64,000 nt of DNA, taken from NCBI GenBank assembly GCA_021432635.1, contig MU270063.1, positions 62,001 to 126,000 of the forward strand, given 5' to 3'. Source of the DNA: Thozetella sp. PMI_491 (taxonomy: Eukaryota; Ascomycota; Sordariomycetes; Chaetosphaeriales; Chaetosphaeriaceae). The position numbers and the translations under genes are program-made. Shown here piece by piece: positions 10,722 through 23,487 of the stretch (its first letter is position 1; the number at the start of each line of letters is the position of its first letter). The notes below the pieces were generated by a model. That model searched no databases. It was not told the DNA's origin and saw nothing but the letters and a program-made list of their open reading frames with translations.

Positions 10722-13155
10722 ATGGACGAGGTCATGAGTGATGCCCCAACGGGCACACCTGCCCCCTATGGCAGGGCCTGCACCAATTGCGCAAGGGCCA
10801 AGTGCCGGTGCATCTACCGCAGCGAGGACGAAAGTGCAGTCTGTGAAAGGTAAACACCCCCTTTACCGCCCCCTGGCCCTTCAGTGTTTTCCCTACCACC
10901 CTAGCCCACCCTCCTTTCCATGCCATGCCAAGTCCTGCACCATCGACTCCTTCGATTGGCTACAGAATCGCCCTGTGTTGGGATAAAGTCCTCAAGTTTC
11001 GAGTTTCTTTGCCCTTTTGCTTTAGAAGGTGGAGGATCTATGGCCACATATATACAAAATATGTCGCCCTCCTCTCTCTTAATGTCCCGCCGGGTTTCGG
11101 GAGCTAGCCCATGTGTCTGCTTCTGAGTCAACCGAGTCTGGTGGAGTCGTCGTCGCAGCCACCAAGTAACAAGCGTTTGGCTACCCATCGCTGACAACTG
11201 CCCAATGCAGATGCCATCGGCTCAAGAAAGAATGTGTACCCTCCGTCTCGGTCCGGAAGCGCAACGGCCGCCGTATGATTGGCTCCCGGACCGCCCAGCT
11301 GGAGGAGAAGCTCGAGGATCTCGTCATGCTGCTGAGGAGCCAGGCGGCGAAGCCGGGGATTGTGGACATCGCTACGCAACCGGGCATCGGCATCTCCACG
11401 CCTTCTCCGAGCAACCAGTCGGCGGCCACAAGCAGCCAGGCGATCGAGTCGCCCTCGCAGGTGAACAGCAACCCGACTCCCGATACGACCAGTCCCACGG
11501 CAACCGCTGGCTCGAACTTGCTGGCGCCATGTTCGACAGAAATGTTGACGGGGAGGCGGTCGCCTGCCGCTATCTTGCATAGCATGTTTGAGCATAAGCC
11601 AGAGGATATTCCCTCCTGTCTTCCGGCTTGCCCACATATGCCATCGCCCCAGGAGGCAGAAGAGCGCCTCACGATTTTTCGAACGCAAATGCTCCACTTC
11701 TTCCCGCTAGTGTACCTTCACCCTCTCATGACTGCCAAGCAGCTCCTAGACGATAAGCCGTTCCTGTGGTTCACCATCATGACGGCCGCCTGCCCGGCCA
11801 CCACGCCGCAGCTAGCCATGAGCAATGCGGTCAAGAGACACATCGCCGACAAGATCGTGATGGAGAGCGAAAAGAGCCTCGATCTGCTTCTTGGTCTCGT
11901 GGTCTACGCCGGCTGGTCGCATTTCCACAAGAAGGACAAGCCGTATCTCACCGTCATGGCGTCCCTCATCAACGCCATGGTCTTTGATTTGCTCCTAAAC
12001 AAGATGCCCACCGACATGCCCCAGATGCTCTGTTTCAGAGCCTTTCCCTACGAACCGCCTAAAGCCGCGGCGCCGAAGGTCCGCACGCTTGAGGAGCGCC
12101 GTACGATGCTCGCTTGTTTTTATATCACCTCGGTGTAAGTGCAATACCCACCAGTCCGACTGCGTCTGCCGTCTCTGATACCTTCCCAGAATTGCGTTTG
12201 ATTTGAGGAAATTTGATACCATGACGTGGACTCCGCACATGGACGAATGCGTCCAAGTGCTATCTCAGGAGGCAGAGTGCCTCGGCGACAAAGTCCTGCT
12301 GCACTTGGTCAAGACTCAGCTCGTCATCGACCAACTCAACAAGACCCCTTGGCTGGGTCGAGACGGCGCGGCGCCTACCATCTACTTTGGCGCGCTTCGC
12401 AGCCGTCTCGAACAGCTCAGGGCAGAGGTCCCTCCAGAGCTGGTGACCCACGGTACGCATCATGAATTAAAACCCTTGCGGTATTGGAACCCTTGAGTCT
12501 AACTTTGATCACAGAGGTGGTTGTCCAGTCGCTTTTATACCTCGAGCTCATCATCCACGAGGCCTTCTTCTCCAAGGAGCCACAGACCATCCATAGCCCA
12601 GACTTCGCGCGCTTCGAGCTTCTCAACCGAGCCCTGGAAATCATAGGTGAGTGGTTCGACAGGTTCTTTACCATCCCCTTGGACCGTTACATCGGCATGA
12701 ACTTCGCCTTCTGGTGCCAGATGGCGCACTGCCTCATGACGCTCTCGTGGCTCACCATGCGGGACGACCCGGTCTGGAACCGCGCCGAGGTGCTTCAGAA
12801 GATCGACATCCTGACCCTCTGCGACCGCATGAGCGACAACCTCACGGCCGTGGCCGAGCGGCGGCGCCTACGCGCGGGGCCTCAGGTCGACGACGACATC
12901 TTCACCAAGAGCCCGAGGCTCATCGCGAACATGAAGGAGTCCTGGCGCGCCGAGATGCGGGCTGCCGGGCTGCCCACCAGCTCCTCTGATGCTGACGCCG
13001 CTCCCGCCGTGATCGCGCCGGGGAGCCTGGGGGAGACCAAGGCCCAGCCTGCGTTTGTAGACGGCGTCACGACGGGGCCGCTGGCGATGCCCATGTCGCA
13101 GTTCTGGGCTGACGACGCATGGCTCTCGGACATCTTCAATGTATCTTGGGAGTGA
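10722..13155 (+). CDS. Zn2Cys6 fungal transcription factor
   Basis: Exons 10722..10849, 11211..12134, 12190..12452 and 12515..13155 give 651 residues. The binuclear zinc cluster is split by a long 361-bp first intron: C20-x2-C23-x6-C30-x10-C41 before it, then C44 (CHRLKKEC) and C51 after it. A basic linker (VRKRNGRR) and a short coiled coil follow (SRTAQLEEKLEDLVMLL). The C-terminal two thirds shows the fungal-specific regulatory region, including the family-typical block near residue 480 (FFTIPLDRYIGMNFAFW). It is a nuclear DNA-binding regulator. Its position opposite the MFS transporter suggests a transporter/regulator pair. The first intron is unusually long for this window; the Cys spacing supports the join. 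Confidence 0.9.
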
Positions 13156-14635
13156 TTTCTGCCGCCCTACCGGCTGCTCCTTTCATCCTGCTGTCAGTGG
13201 TACTATTTGGGTCTTGGCGGGCGCAAAAAGGGACGGGCAATGACGATATGAAGGTCAACACCCCATTCTGGCGTTGGGTTGACGAATTGGTTATGGTCAG
13301 GTCTTGGTTGATTCTGCCACTAGATTCCAGGGCACTAGGAAACTAATCATGTATAGGGAAGAGCCTGGGTTCAGGCAGGGATTCTGGCTTGGTATGGCAT
13401 CTTGACGAACGGGTTTTGTAATGGAGAGGCTACAATCATGTCCTCTGGTAGATAGGATAAAAAGTGAATGAGAAAACTCTCAGCTTTCAAAAAAGCAAAA
13501 AGTGGCATAAGTCATGGTCGAGACTGCCGATTTTAGCGTGGTGTAGAGCTGCAGTTTTCAGTAGATTCTCCTCAAGGACTATATATTATATGTTGAACAT
13601 TACCTTTAACAATGACTCAAGTTAACCTTAGGAGTAGGTTAAACCTAGAAAAATTTGCCCTTTCATTTCAACCTTAGTAAATCTAGATAGTTATACCTGT
13701 TGAGATATACCTATCCTCCACATTTGTATAACATCCTTAAAGAACAAGCCTCTTAACTTGAAAGAGGCTGCCACTTATCGTCGATCTAACCACACTTCGC
13801 TCTTTTCAGATGAGACGGGTCTTGAACAATTTCCCCATTTTTGTTCATGATTTCCTAAAACCCCTTCAACTTCTAGCACACTTCTCCCAGAGCAGTTTCC
13901 ACGCCTTGTCACACGATGATGCCTGGCGCTGAATGGGCCAAATGCTAACTGGAATGGTCCCTTCGATAGATATGATTTGCGAGGGTAGGAGTATCCTACA
14001 GGCACATAACCGGTGTTATGATTACGACGAGCGCTGCATAAGGCGGTAATAAAAATCGCATCTTCGGGAAGAGAATGGCTGTTGAAGGGCGCTGAACATC
14101 TCAAAAAAGGGGAGCGCAGATGAACAACAAGGGATGAGATACAGTCAGAAAGGGTTTTATCGGCCATAAGTGCAGGAAAGAGGGTGTTTGTCATGCCATC
14201 TCGCCTAGGGCCGGACCCAGGGGCGGGGCTCTTCCAGCTTCCAGGTCAAGCCAACCCCTAGCTGGAACCAACACAATATCCCCGGAATATTTACCATCAG
14301 CTTGCCCGGTACGGCGCCAACAGCCAACAGCGAGGGGGAAATTGTGAGCTCCAGGCTCTCCTTCCTCACTAGTCACCTCATCATACCTCTGTGGCCTCTC
14401 GGTAATTCGTACGTCGCTACGGATGCATCGCTCGACAGTGCCCAGGCATAGGTTACTCGACTCACACAACGATGACATAGACGACGAGGTTATGTCTACT
14501 CAAGCCCCTAAATCTCGACGCAGCGACGAAGTAAACCTCCTATCGCAACGTAACGATACGTGATGGCGAAAAATCTCAGCCCTTCTAGCCGCACAGTGAG
14601 AGGCACCCTCCCTTTGGCCCTTCTCGAGGGGGTGT
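13156..14635. other. Intergenic, partly AT-rich
   Basis: No convincing gene. 13550-13770 is markedly AT-rich compared with flanking exons. Small reading frames on the minus strand (13775..14194 and 14191..14478) lack recognisable domains. Confidence 0.4.
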
Positions 14636-14965
14636 AGCCCCCCTCGGTGGAAATATTGCAGTGAAAAGTCTCCCAAGCCTCCCGAAATACCTCCCCTCCC
14701 TTTAGCTGGGTAGTTTTGGGAGGGGAGGGTCGAGAGGGTTAAATATTGCAGTGAAAAGTCTCCTATCCCTCCCGAAATACCTCCCCTCCCTTTGGTGGGG
14801 AGTTTTGGGAGGGGAGGGTCGAGAGGGCTAAACAGTGAAGCTACCTCCCTCGGATGCTCCCCTCCCTTTAGGTGGGGAGTTTGGGGAGGAGGCTCCCTGA
14901 CGAGGGTGGGTAGTTTTGAGTTTTGGGAAGATGGGGGGTCGAGAGGGCTAATATTGCCGTGAAGG
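14636..14965. repeat. Tandem foldback repeat, about 90-bp units
   Basis: Four units begin near 14651, 14741, 14829 and 14949. Each starts with AAATATTGCAGTGAAAAGTC or a decayed form of it (ACAGTGAAG, ATATTGCCGTGAAG). Each then carries a C-rich arm (ACCTCCCCTCCCTTT) and a complementary G-rich arm (TTTTGGGAGGGGAGGGTCG), so a unit can fold back on itself, and ends GAGAGGG(T/C)TAA. Spacings are about 90, 88 and 120 bp. The same sequence occurs inverted at 6661..6850. Confidence 0.75.
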
Positions 14966-17900
14966 CCCACCCCTATAGACTCCGACTCCCTTTCGCCACC
15001 CTATTTTAAGCTTTGCCTTACCAAAGTCAATAATGAAGGTAAGTGTTCTTACAGCCGCGGCTTTTGGCATTCTGGGATATTTAGGTATATCTAAGTCCGA
15101 ACGGGACTAAATTCTCCTAGGACCATGTATACGGAGCCTATAGTTATGAAGTCCAGCTTCAGCAAGTAGATACAGAATGGAACACAGACTCTAGTAAGTA
15201 CACATAAACATGACATATCGATGCTACTTAGGTTACTAATAGCGCTAAGTGGAAGTTCAGAGTAAGAACGCACCGCGAAGCCACCGTCAAGTCTACGTGG
15301 GTCGGCACAATACCTAGCGACAACCAATAGTCGGGGCGGTTATATGTCAAGGGGCGTTCGGGAAAAATTGGAAGGAGGGCATTTTGAATCGGAGTCTTCA
15401 AGAATGGATAAATCATAACTACAATAATAAGTCGAATTGATGTACATTGCATCGTTGTCCACGTTCTGCTGCTCTTGTCCCTTGTCACCGCCGTCTACGT
15501 TACCTTTGTAGTGCACAGATAGATTATCAGCCCACCCGCTCCTCGAGGGTATATTCCTACCAGGTTTGGCCGTAGAGAGTTTCAGGTGCTCTTGCTGCCT
15601 GGTGTCACCTTTTCGAGGCGGTCACGTCTCGTGTGAGATGGTAATAGACCTACACTTTGCCCACCAACCAACAAGGTCAGGCTTGTCGTTAGCTGAATTC
15701 TGGCCATACGTACAGCGACATAATGATGGAAGCTCAATCCGAATTTTTTTTTTCATTCTTTCTCCAAATACACTTAATTTTCTTCTCACTTCTATTTACT
15801 TCGCTTCCATTATTAAGTTCAGATTCAACAAAGAGATGCCGGTGACCCGCTGCACGCTTCCACACTGACCCAAAATGCCGCAAACGCGGTGGTACTGTAC
15901 GTCACACGAACCAGAGGCGCTACCCTGCACCTGTAGTAGTAGGTCGCTTTAGGTATGGACGCGTAACAAGGTATTCCAAGGTGGAAAGATTGGCAGCCCA
16001 CAAATGCCTCCTACATACGCAAAGCCTCGTAAAGCCGCACTGAGGTACTATTTATGAATAATGTAGCCCAATTATGACGCATGTAGAACACGATCTGGCC
16101 CGATCTATGGTACCCAGTTGAGCGAAACATCGCATTTTGGAAGTCGCTCCCACAGCGCCGTTCATCCTCTTCCCCCGCAAGATGAATAAACCTACCTTGC
16201 CCAAGCATATTCGATTAGGACAAGCGAGCTATAAGTGCTGTTGGGCCAAGAGAGGTATACAGCACTAGAGAAAAGAGAAATATGAGTGGCAAGACAGCAC
16301 CTTCCTGGTGGCTATCTGGCAATGTGTGAGTGGGTGTGCGTCAGCTAGCGGCACTAAGGGCTGCTTTGTTAGTAGGTTCGGTTCTTGACTAGACTTTATT
16401 ACCACTTTCTCCAAACACAACAAGGGGATTGCTAAGAGTAAAATATAGAAACTAGCCAAGGCATAGCTGTCGTTGCTAGATACGAGAATATGAAAGAGAG
16501 AGGGACAAAGGAAAAAAAAAAAATTGGCAATGCCCTCACGTTCCCGATTTTTTTTTCTTCCTCTGATCCCCACGCTCGCGCATCCTAAGGCCGAGTTAGA
16601 ATTGGACTCGATCAGTAGGGCTACGGAGGAGCAATTTACCGTATGGCGTCTAGGCCAAGTATGCCCGTGGGCGAGAGAAGGGCTCTAAAATTCCTAAAGT
16701 ATCGTGCTACTTCGGCGTTTCGTCGTCTATGAAACTCTCCAATTAATTTTGCGAATAGAAACGCCTACTGGGGGATCGAGCATTCGACCCGGGGAATACC
16801 TTCTGCTATGTTCTCTTGTAGCCTTCCACCGTCCCCACGGGGTTTGGTAGCTCTTCCATTCCTAGACATGAGAGCTGTACTTAGAATGTTCCCGCGGTCT
16901 AGATCTTTTTTCTACTGCTTTCACCTGTCGGGGAATGGCCACCCCGCACTGATCCTACGTCATGTGTCTTTCTTTGCATCCTTTGTATTTCGTCTATGGC
17001 GGAGACACGGGAAGAGGATACAGACCGAGACACCCGGAGAGCCAAACGCTAGATCCGGCTCCTCAGTTCTGGCACACCAGCACGCCGCTGGCGGACACTC
17101 ATGGTACGTTGACTCACTTGTTAGAGACAGGTTCATCCCATGAGTCGAGTGAAAGACGGATATGAGGTTTCACAGAAAGGTTTCGCAGAATGGGGACTTG
17201 CTCCAGACACACCCAGGAGCTGATCCTGTTTACCAAGCTGAGCAGAAACAAGGGGATAGGCCCGAGACCGACGCTTGCTTAATACGAGCGCTATTATTGC
17301 TTGTACTATGCCAAGGCCACCAGAGCCACCAGAACCAGCCCGCCAGGGTTGGCACCACATGCTTTAGCAGGAGAGGGCATGAGCTCTATGGCATAGCAAG
17401 CTAACACCTACACTGTGTTTCAAGCCACAGCGATCGGGACCTTTGCCGGCTATGGATGGTTGGCAATGTTGCAGGGTTGGATTGGTGCGGGCTTTGACCT
17501 TGGGTTTGATGCGGAGGATAATAGCCATTGAGGAGGATGAGACTGGGCCGACTAGGAGGTCGGCCGACCGTCCCGCGTCGTGCGTACATGAGCAGATCGA
17601 TCTCACGAACCCGGATGGCAGGCTGGGGGTTCGGGCTGGATCTGGCGCCGTGTTGCTGTTTCATGCATCGAAAGGTGGCAGACGAGCCGAGACTGGAGGC
17701 GAGGAGGGAGCTACGGCGGCGGGGACCACGGCAGCCCCACAGTGACATGGTTCCAGGGGGTGCCGTTCCCCCCGCTGCCCCCCGCTGCCCCTGTCGTGCC
17801 TGCTTTCCACCTCTCAGGGCCCAACCGGCACCTAAACGCCCGGACCCTCCTGCTACTCGAGCTCCCAGGGCCCAAACGAATCAAACCCATGCAGCCCCCC

Positions 17901-18234
17901 TCCCCCCCATCCCTGCATGTTGAACCCACCGGTTCATCCTCGACCTTGGTCTTCATTGCAAGACATCAAAAAAGTGCCCAGGATCGCTACGAGCCAGCCG
18001 TTGCTGCTACGCGTCCATCACCGCGACTTTGTTGCTTCCTACCTCTAGTTGCATCTTTCTGCTGCTTCTCTGTCTCGATAGACCCGACCTAACGCGTTGC
18101 CCGCCAGCGCGACGCCTCCGAGCTATCGACCTGCAGCTCGACGCGATCGAGCGGGAATCTGTGCGCTGACAGAGCCCGAGCACACCACGTCCCCCGGCAC
18201 TTGACAGCGCCCACAGACCCCGCCAGCCTTCACG
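14966..18234. other. Gene-poor region
   Basis: About 3.3 kb. The open frames are short, overlap on both strands and show no domain, signal peptide or splice-compatible continuation that I recognise. The last several hundred bases, CT-rich, are probably promoter and leader of the LRR gene at 18235. Confidence 0.4.
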
Positions 18235-21200
18235 ATGGAGGACCAGCGACAGAGCAGGCCGAGCGGCCTCCCGCGGCCATCGCGACTTCCTGTCCAGGCA
18301 TCCAAGCTTCCCAAGCCCACGACGGGACCGGCCCTCCGGCCTTCGGCCTCCCGCGAAGCTCTCTCTGGTGGCCTGGGCAGCTTGCGGAACCCTAAACTTC
18401 GCACGACCCCCTCGCGCGATCAATTGGCGTCCAACCCTCCCTCGATCCGGCCGCCGGTTTCCACGCCGTCCCGAACCGTATCGTCTCCTCATACACGAAC
18501 CCCCACCGGCCAGAATACCCCTTCCGCTCTGCGAACAGCCGGGAGGAGCCCGAATGTGACCACGCCAGCAGCAGGCAGAGGAGCTCTGCGGCAGCCGGTC
18601 CGACCTGACCACGCTGCAGGTTCGCTGCGTCGATCTTTGAGCACCAAAACCTCCACAGACCAGTGGATCTCGGCGGCCGTGCTTGATCAGGAGAATACCT
18701 TGGAACAGACTGCTGAGGTGGGCGAAGAACCTACGCTGCCCGGACCGACTGACAACGACCTCGGCGCCCAGACGATGAGGCAGTCTTCGTATAAGTCGCG
18801 ACCGTCGTTGTCGGAGAGGACCATTGAGACCTTGGCCAAGCTGCCATCTTCACCAGCGGTCAAGGGGCGGGGGGCAGCATCGTTTTATGATAGCGGCTCT
18901 GTGAGAAGGAGACCCCCTTCGCGCCCTGGTAGCCGTGCCTCGCGCCCTGGGTCGTCCCACCAGTCGGATGGATCAAACCGACCCGCATCCCGGAGCAGCA
19001 GTCGGCCGGGCTCAAGCTCGGGTGCCGACGAGAATGGGGGTGCTTTCAAGCCGTCTTCAGCCTCCTACAAGAACCCTCTTTCTACCATTAATGACAGCCC
19101 GCTGAGGGGTAGGTCTAGCCTTCAGTCACTCAGGACCTCAATGCACGCAGGCACCGGGGCTGGGTTTCGGTCCTCGATATCCAAGATGCCGCCGCCTGGC
19201 TTCACCCAGCCGGTACGATCGAGGACCCCGAGCCCGGAGAAGGCGAACAATGACGGTTCCGTATCCCGCTATGGATCCAAGACACTGGCTGCGCGACCCG
19301 TCAAATCGCGGCCGTCGCTGAATGGCCTCTTCAAGAAACCCTCTCTTCCGGCTCTGGACAAGCCTGCGCCGTCGGGGATGGCTAGGAAGGCATCTACCGC
19401 CTCGCAGAGATCATCCGCTGCGTCTTGCGAGACCGACCCGTCGACTGTGACTAGCGCATCGACGGTGACCACCAATGACTCGGCTGAGACAACCCCGGGC
19501 ACGGCGTATAGGAAGTCGTCAGCCGCCCTCCGGGAGCAGATCGCCAGGGCCAAGGCGGCGAAGAAGGCGGCAGTGCAGCCGACATCCGCACCTAGCGTGG
19601 ATGAACCCGTCGCTCCCTTCAAGACTCCTCTGGTTCCGACCGACAATACCTTCGATTTCGGACTACACGCCGATCCCTTTAGCCAACGCGGGGATGAAAA
19701 GTCTATGGCGAAGGTGCTTCAAGGAAGGCTGGCGACTGCACGGACTAGCGGGCGCTTGAACATCGCCGCCATGAACCTTCGCGAGATCCCCGCCGAGGTG
19801 ATGGATATGTACAGCCTGGAGTCTGTTGGACGCAATGATGGCTCGTGGGCTGAAAGCGTCGACCTGACCAGATTCGTTGCGGCCGACAACGAGTTGGAGA
19901 TGATTGCGGACTCGGTGTTCCCCGACGTAGACGTTCATGACTTCTCCAACGAGGAAGAGAGCCAGGGGAACATCTTTGGCGGGCTGGAGACCCTCGACTT
20001 GCATGGCAACATGCTGATCGCGCTGCCCATGGGCCTGAGGCGTTTGGAATTGCTGACTTCCCTGAACCTGGTACGTAGCCTTGTATTCGCCTTGTCTTCC
20101 GGCTCAGACGCCACAAACTAACCCTCGTGCTCAGTCCCAAAATAGGCTGGCGAACAATTGCCTTGAAGTGATATCCCAGATCAAGGCGCTCAAGGACCTG
20201 AAGCTCGGAGGCAATTTGTTGTATGGGCCGCTCGATCCGTGCTTCTCCAGCCTGCAGAACCTGGAGATTCTGGACCTGCATGGCAACAACATCGCGTCTC
20301 TGCCCTCCAACTTTGGCAATTTGGCCCGCCTCCGGATCCTCAACATCAGCGAGAACGTCTTCGAGACCATCCCATTCGAGATCTTAGCGGAGCTGCCGCT
20401 GACGGAGCTCGTCGCGCGTAAGAACCAGCTCAGCGGCACCTTGATCGCTGATTCGGTCAAGAGCATGCCCGCCCTCCAAACCCTAGATGTCTCAGCAAAC
20501 CAGCTGGTGCAGCTGATCGCTCCTGACAAGACTTGCGACATGCCGGCCCTCCACCAGCTCACCCTCTCCGTGAACCGGCTCCAAACCCTGCCAGATATCA
20601 CCGGTTGGAAGAATCTGTTCACGCTGTCTGCCGATGAAAACAGCATCAACGCTTTCCCGGAAGGCTTCACTAAGCTCGAAAAGCTGAGATCTGTTGACTT
20701 CTCCAGCAACGACATCCGGGTCATACCCGCCGAGGTCGGGCTCATGGACAACCTGTCCATGCTCCGACTGAGCGGCAACCCGCTTCGGGACAAGAAGTTC
20801 TGTTCCGCGTCGACCGACGAGCTCAAGTCGACGCTCGCACAGAGGCTCGAGCCGTCCATGGTCTACCACGAGGCACAAGACTTCGGTGGCGCTGCGCCGG
20901 GGCAGATGGGCGGTCAGAACATTGCCAAGGCGGTTGGAGCGGAGGATGACGACGACGACGATGACCAAGACGACTTCGCAACGCCCCCTACGTCGGCCCC
21001 TGGCTCTCCCGCGCGCCAACGCTCGCAGACATTGACGGGCCAGACATGGCCCGTCAAGTCCGGCGGTGTCCTGGACCGGTCAAAGACGGAATCGTCGTCG
21101 CTCCACCCCGTCATCTGCTCGAAAGTCGCGGCGGCTCACAAGATCCGTGATGTGCAGCTGCATCATAATCTCTTCACGACGATGCCGGACTCGCTTTCGT

Positions 21201-21730
21201 TCTTTGCCGATACTCTCACATCCTTGTCCATGGCTAAGAACCAGCTCCTCGGGGAGGAGTATCTTACCGCCGATCTTGAACTGCCGGAGCTGAAAGAGCT
21301 GAACCTGGCCGACAATAAAATCACCAGCTTGGCGCCGCTTGCTGCTCACCTCCGAGCTCCCAACCTAGTCAAAATCGACGTGAGCCTTAATCGTATCGCC
21401 ACTTTGCCCGCAGGCCACCTCCGCGACATCTTCCCCAAGCTGGAGATCCTGCTGGTCTCGAACAACCACCTCGCTGAGCTGGATCCCGAGTGTCTCAAGG
21501 GGCTTCGCATCGTCAACGCCTCCAACAACGACATTGCTCACTTGAACCCGCGGCTCGGTCTCCTCGACTTGGAGTCTCTCCTGGTCACCGGCAACCGCTT
21601 CCGTGTTCCTAAGTGGAATGTTTTGGACCGTGGCACGGAGGCCACGCTGCGCTGGCTGCGGAGCCGCGTCCCCCTCGCCGAACTGGCCGAATGGCGAGAG
21701 CAGGGTGGCCACGCGGATGATGTGGATTGA
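18235..21730 (+). CDS. Large leucine-rich-repeat protein with disordered basic N-terminus
   Basis: Exons 18235..20070 and 20135..21730 (64-bp intron, GTACGT donor, ACTAAC branch, CAG acceptor) give 1143 residues. Residues 1 to about 500 are Ser/Pro/Arg/Thr-rich and probably disordered, with repeated SRPGSRASRPGSS-type patches and basic patches as seen in cytoskeleton-associated fungal proteins. Leucine-rich repeats run from about 507 to 870 (for example LETLDLHGNMLIALP, LEILDLHGNNIASLP). An acidic spacer (DDDDDDDQDD, about residue 880) follows, and a second repeat block runs from about 944 to 1120. The repeats resemble the plant-like/LRRC40 type. LRRs act as a binding scaffold; the partner is unknown. 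The intron falls inside one repeat (LNL-SQN), which supports the join. Confidence 0.9.
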
Positions 21731-22452
21731 ACTCAAGACCGCGCTCATGCCAACGTAGCCATGATAGCCGGCGCTACTTCTCTGCCTTTGAACACGTGGT
21801 CTCCGTCAGGGAATGGGTTGGCGACCCTTGGTCGCTGTGGAGTTTAAACGAAGCTCCAGCCGCGAGATTCCGTGGCTGGCCGGTTGTTTCACAACTTTCG
21901 GTCTACTTTCCTGCCCACGCTTATTGCCTAAAAACCTGTTTTTAATACTCCTTGCTCTTGACCCTCTCTTTGTCGCGTACTGCAATGCTAGCCTTCTCTG
22001 ATACCTGTATTGGAGTTCAGGAGTTATCACTCAAGGCTATCTATTAGAGTTGGAGGCCATTCTCACTCGTTATATCAAATGCCAAACTGCCGGCTGATGT
22101 ATAGCTAGAATCCTAGCCGGTGGGCATACACCAGTGATAATTGTATTTTTAAGTTTACTCTCTTATCCCGGGCGGATCCAATTGGTACCGACCCTGTGTG
22201 CTTGGTTCCTTGGGCGAGGTTGTGTCGATCGTCAGCTATGGTTCGACTCTTCGGAGATACCGACCTTTCTCCTACGATTGTACTCGTAGACATATAACAT
22301 GAAGTACTTTTTCCCCTACATGGGCCCTACATGGGCCCTACATGGGGTACAAGGTCTTGTCCAGCTTTGCCACAGTAAAACCTCACAAGAGGCCAACGGA
22401 CGCACTGTTTTCGTTCCATCTGACTAGCTATTTTCCCAAGTCGCTTCGCATA
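21731..22452. other. Intergenic; contains a 3x 11-bp tandem repeat
   Basis: Downstream region of the LRR gene and promoter of the next. The sequence CCTACATGGGC occurs three times in a row at 22315..22347 (last base of the third copy changed). The ATG inside the third copy (22342) is in frame with the next gene, but the ATG at 22453 is the more likely start. Confidence 0.5.
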
Positions 22453-23262
22453 ATGGACCAGACCACCCAGATCGACTGGGGCGAAGCCACACTGATCACA
22501 TCAATTATTACTTTGGGGATTCTTTACACTCTGTTTGCCTTCTCTGCCGCATATACCTCCTTTCATGACCTTCCGCCATGCGTCCAGCGGCTCAGCATTG
22601 GCCGCGGCCGCCACCACTGCGGCAGAAGATTCCTCCTAGCAGCGTACATGGTTCTCATCTTCTTTGTGTGGCCGGCCGTTTTGCTGCACCAAATCTTGTG
22701 GCTCGGAATTTACAAGCTCTGGGCTGTCGGTCTCCGGCACCCAAACATTGTTTCAGCACGCGTCTTAGGCCCGGTGAAGAAGGGGCTGCGGCGCACAGCT
22801 TTCACTCCTAAATACTGCCGCCAGCTGATTTCTAAAGCCGAAAGCGACATTAGAGCCTGCAGGCGGGCCCGAGCTGCTCTCCCCAGCTCTGAGAGCCCGG
22901 ACAGCAGCCGCATGCAGGCACCGGCGCCCGATCTTGCAGGCCACCGGCAGGGTCGCGCGGCAGAAAATCCGGCCTACTCTCCCGCCACGGCTGGACAGAT
23001 AGATCTGGAGAGTGGCAGACAGCGAGGATATGGAGCGGTCCACTTCGAAATCCCTTGGGAGCACTACGCGCAAACGGCATGGCGTGAAAATGGACAAGTG
23101 GTCGTCCCAACGCAAGTCGGGCGTCCCAGGACCCCTTATCCACCCCGAACATCAACGCCCGCAAGCGAAGCGGATGGGGGCGAAGAAGTGTTTGTCATCG
23201 GGGTAGGGGACGAGGGGGAGGACGAAGTGAGGATAGAAGTACTGTATTGGCGCAATCTGTAG
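22453..23262 (+). CDS. Small membrane protein, unknown
   Basis: Single exon. From the ATG at 22453 it encodes 269 residues; an in-frame ATG at 22342 would add 37 residues but lies in a promoter tandem repeat. Two hydrophobic helices are visible, about residues 14-34 (LITSIITLGILYTLFAFSAA) and 60-85 (LLAAYMVLIFFVWPAVLLHQ), joined by a His/Arg-rich loop. A hydrophilic C-terminal tail follows, ending in an acidic stretch (VGDEGEDEV). No signal peptide cleavage site and no domain I know were found. It is likely an integral membrane protein of restricted distribution. Confidence 0.6.
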   Translation: MDQTTQIDWGEATLITSIITLGILYTLFAFSAAYTSFHDLPPCVQRLSIGRGRHHCGRRFLLAAYMVLIFFVWPAVLLHQILWLGIYKLWAVGLRHPNIVSARVLGPVKKGLRRTAFTPKYCRQLISKAESDIRACRRARAALPSSESPDSSRMQAPAPDLAGHRQGRAAENPAYSPATAGQIDLESGRQRGYGAVHFEIPWEHYAQTAWRENGQVVVPTQVGRPRTPYPPRTSTPASEADGGEEVFVIGVGDEGEDEVRIEVLYWRNL

Positions 23263-23487
23263 CTAGAGCACGGCTCCAAGCTTGGGTGTTTGGTTGAGGG
23301 CGAGGGCTGAGAGGGTTTCGAGTGCTAGATTCACTGCCCGGACGGGTCTAGAAGTCGTTCTGCGGAATATATTTATATATAATGCACTAATTCCCTACTA
23401 ATTCATCAACACACCTCTCTTCCCTCGCCTTTCGGTGGTATAAGTGAGAGGGTTACACTTGTCCGCTGCCTTGGCTCGGCCGCACGC

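Noticed and set aside
22236-22252. GGTTCGACTC resembling a tRNA B box
   Set aside because: Bases flanking the loop do not form a T-stem and no A box or acceptor stem fits.
22342-22452. Upstream in-frame ATG for the small membrane protein
   Set aside because: It lies inside an 11-bp promoter tandem repeat; the extra 37 residues look non-conserved, so the ATG at 22453 was preferred.
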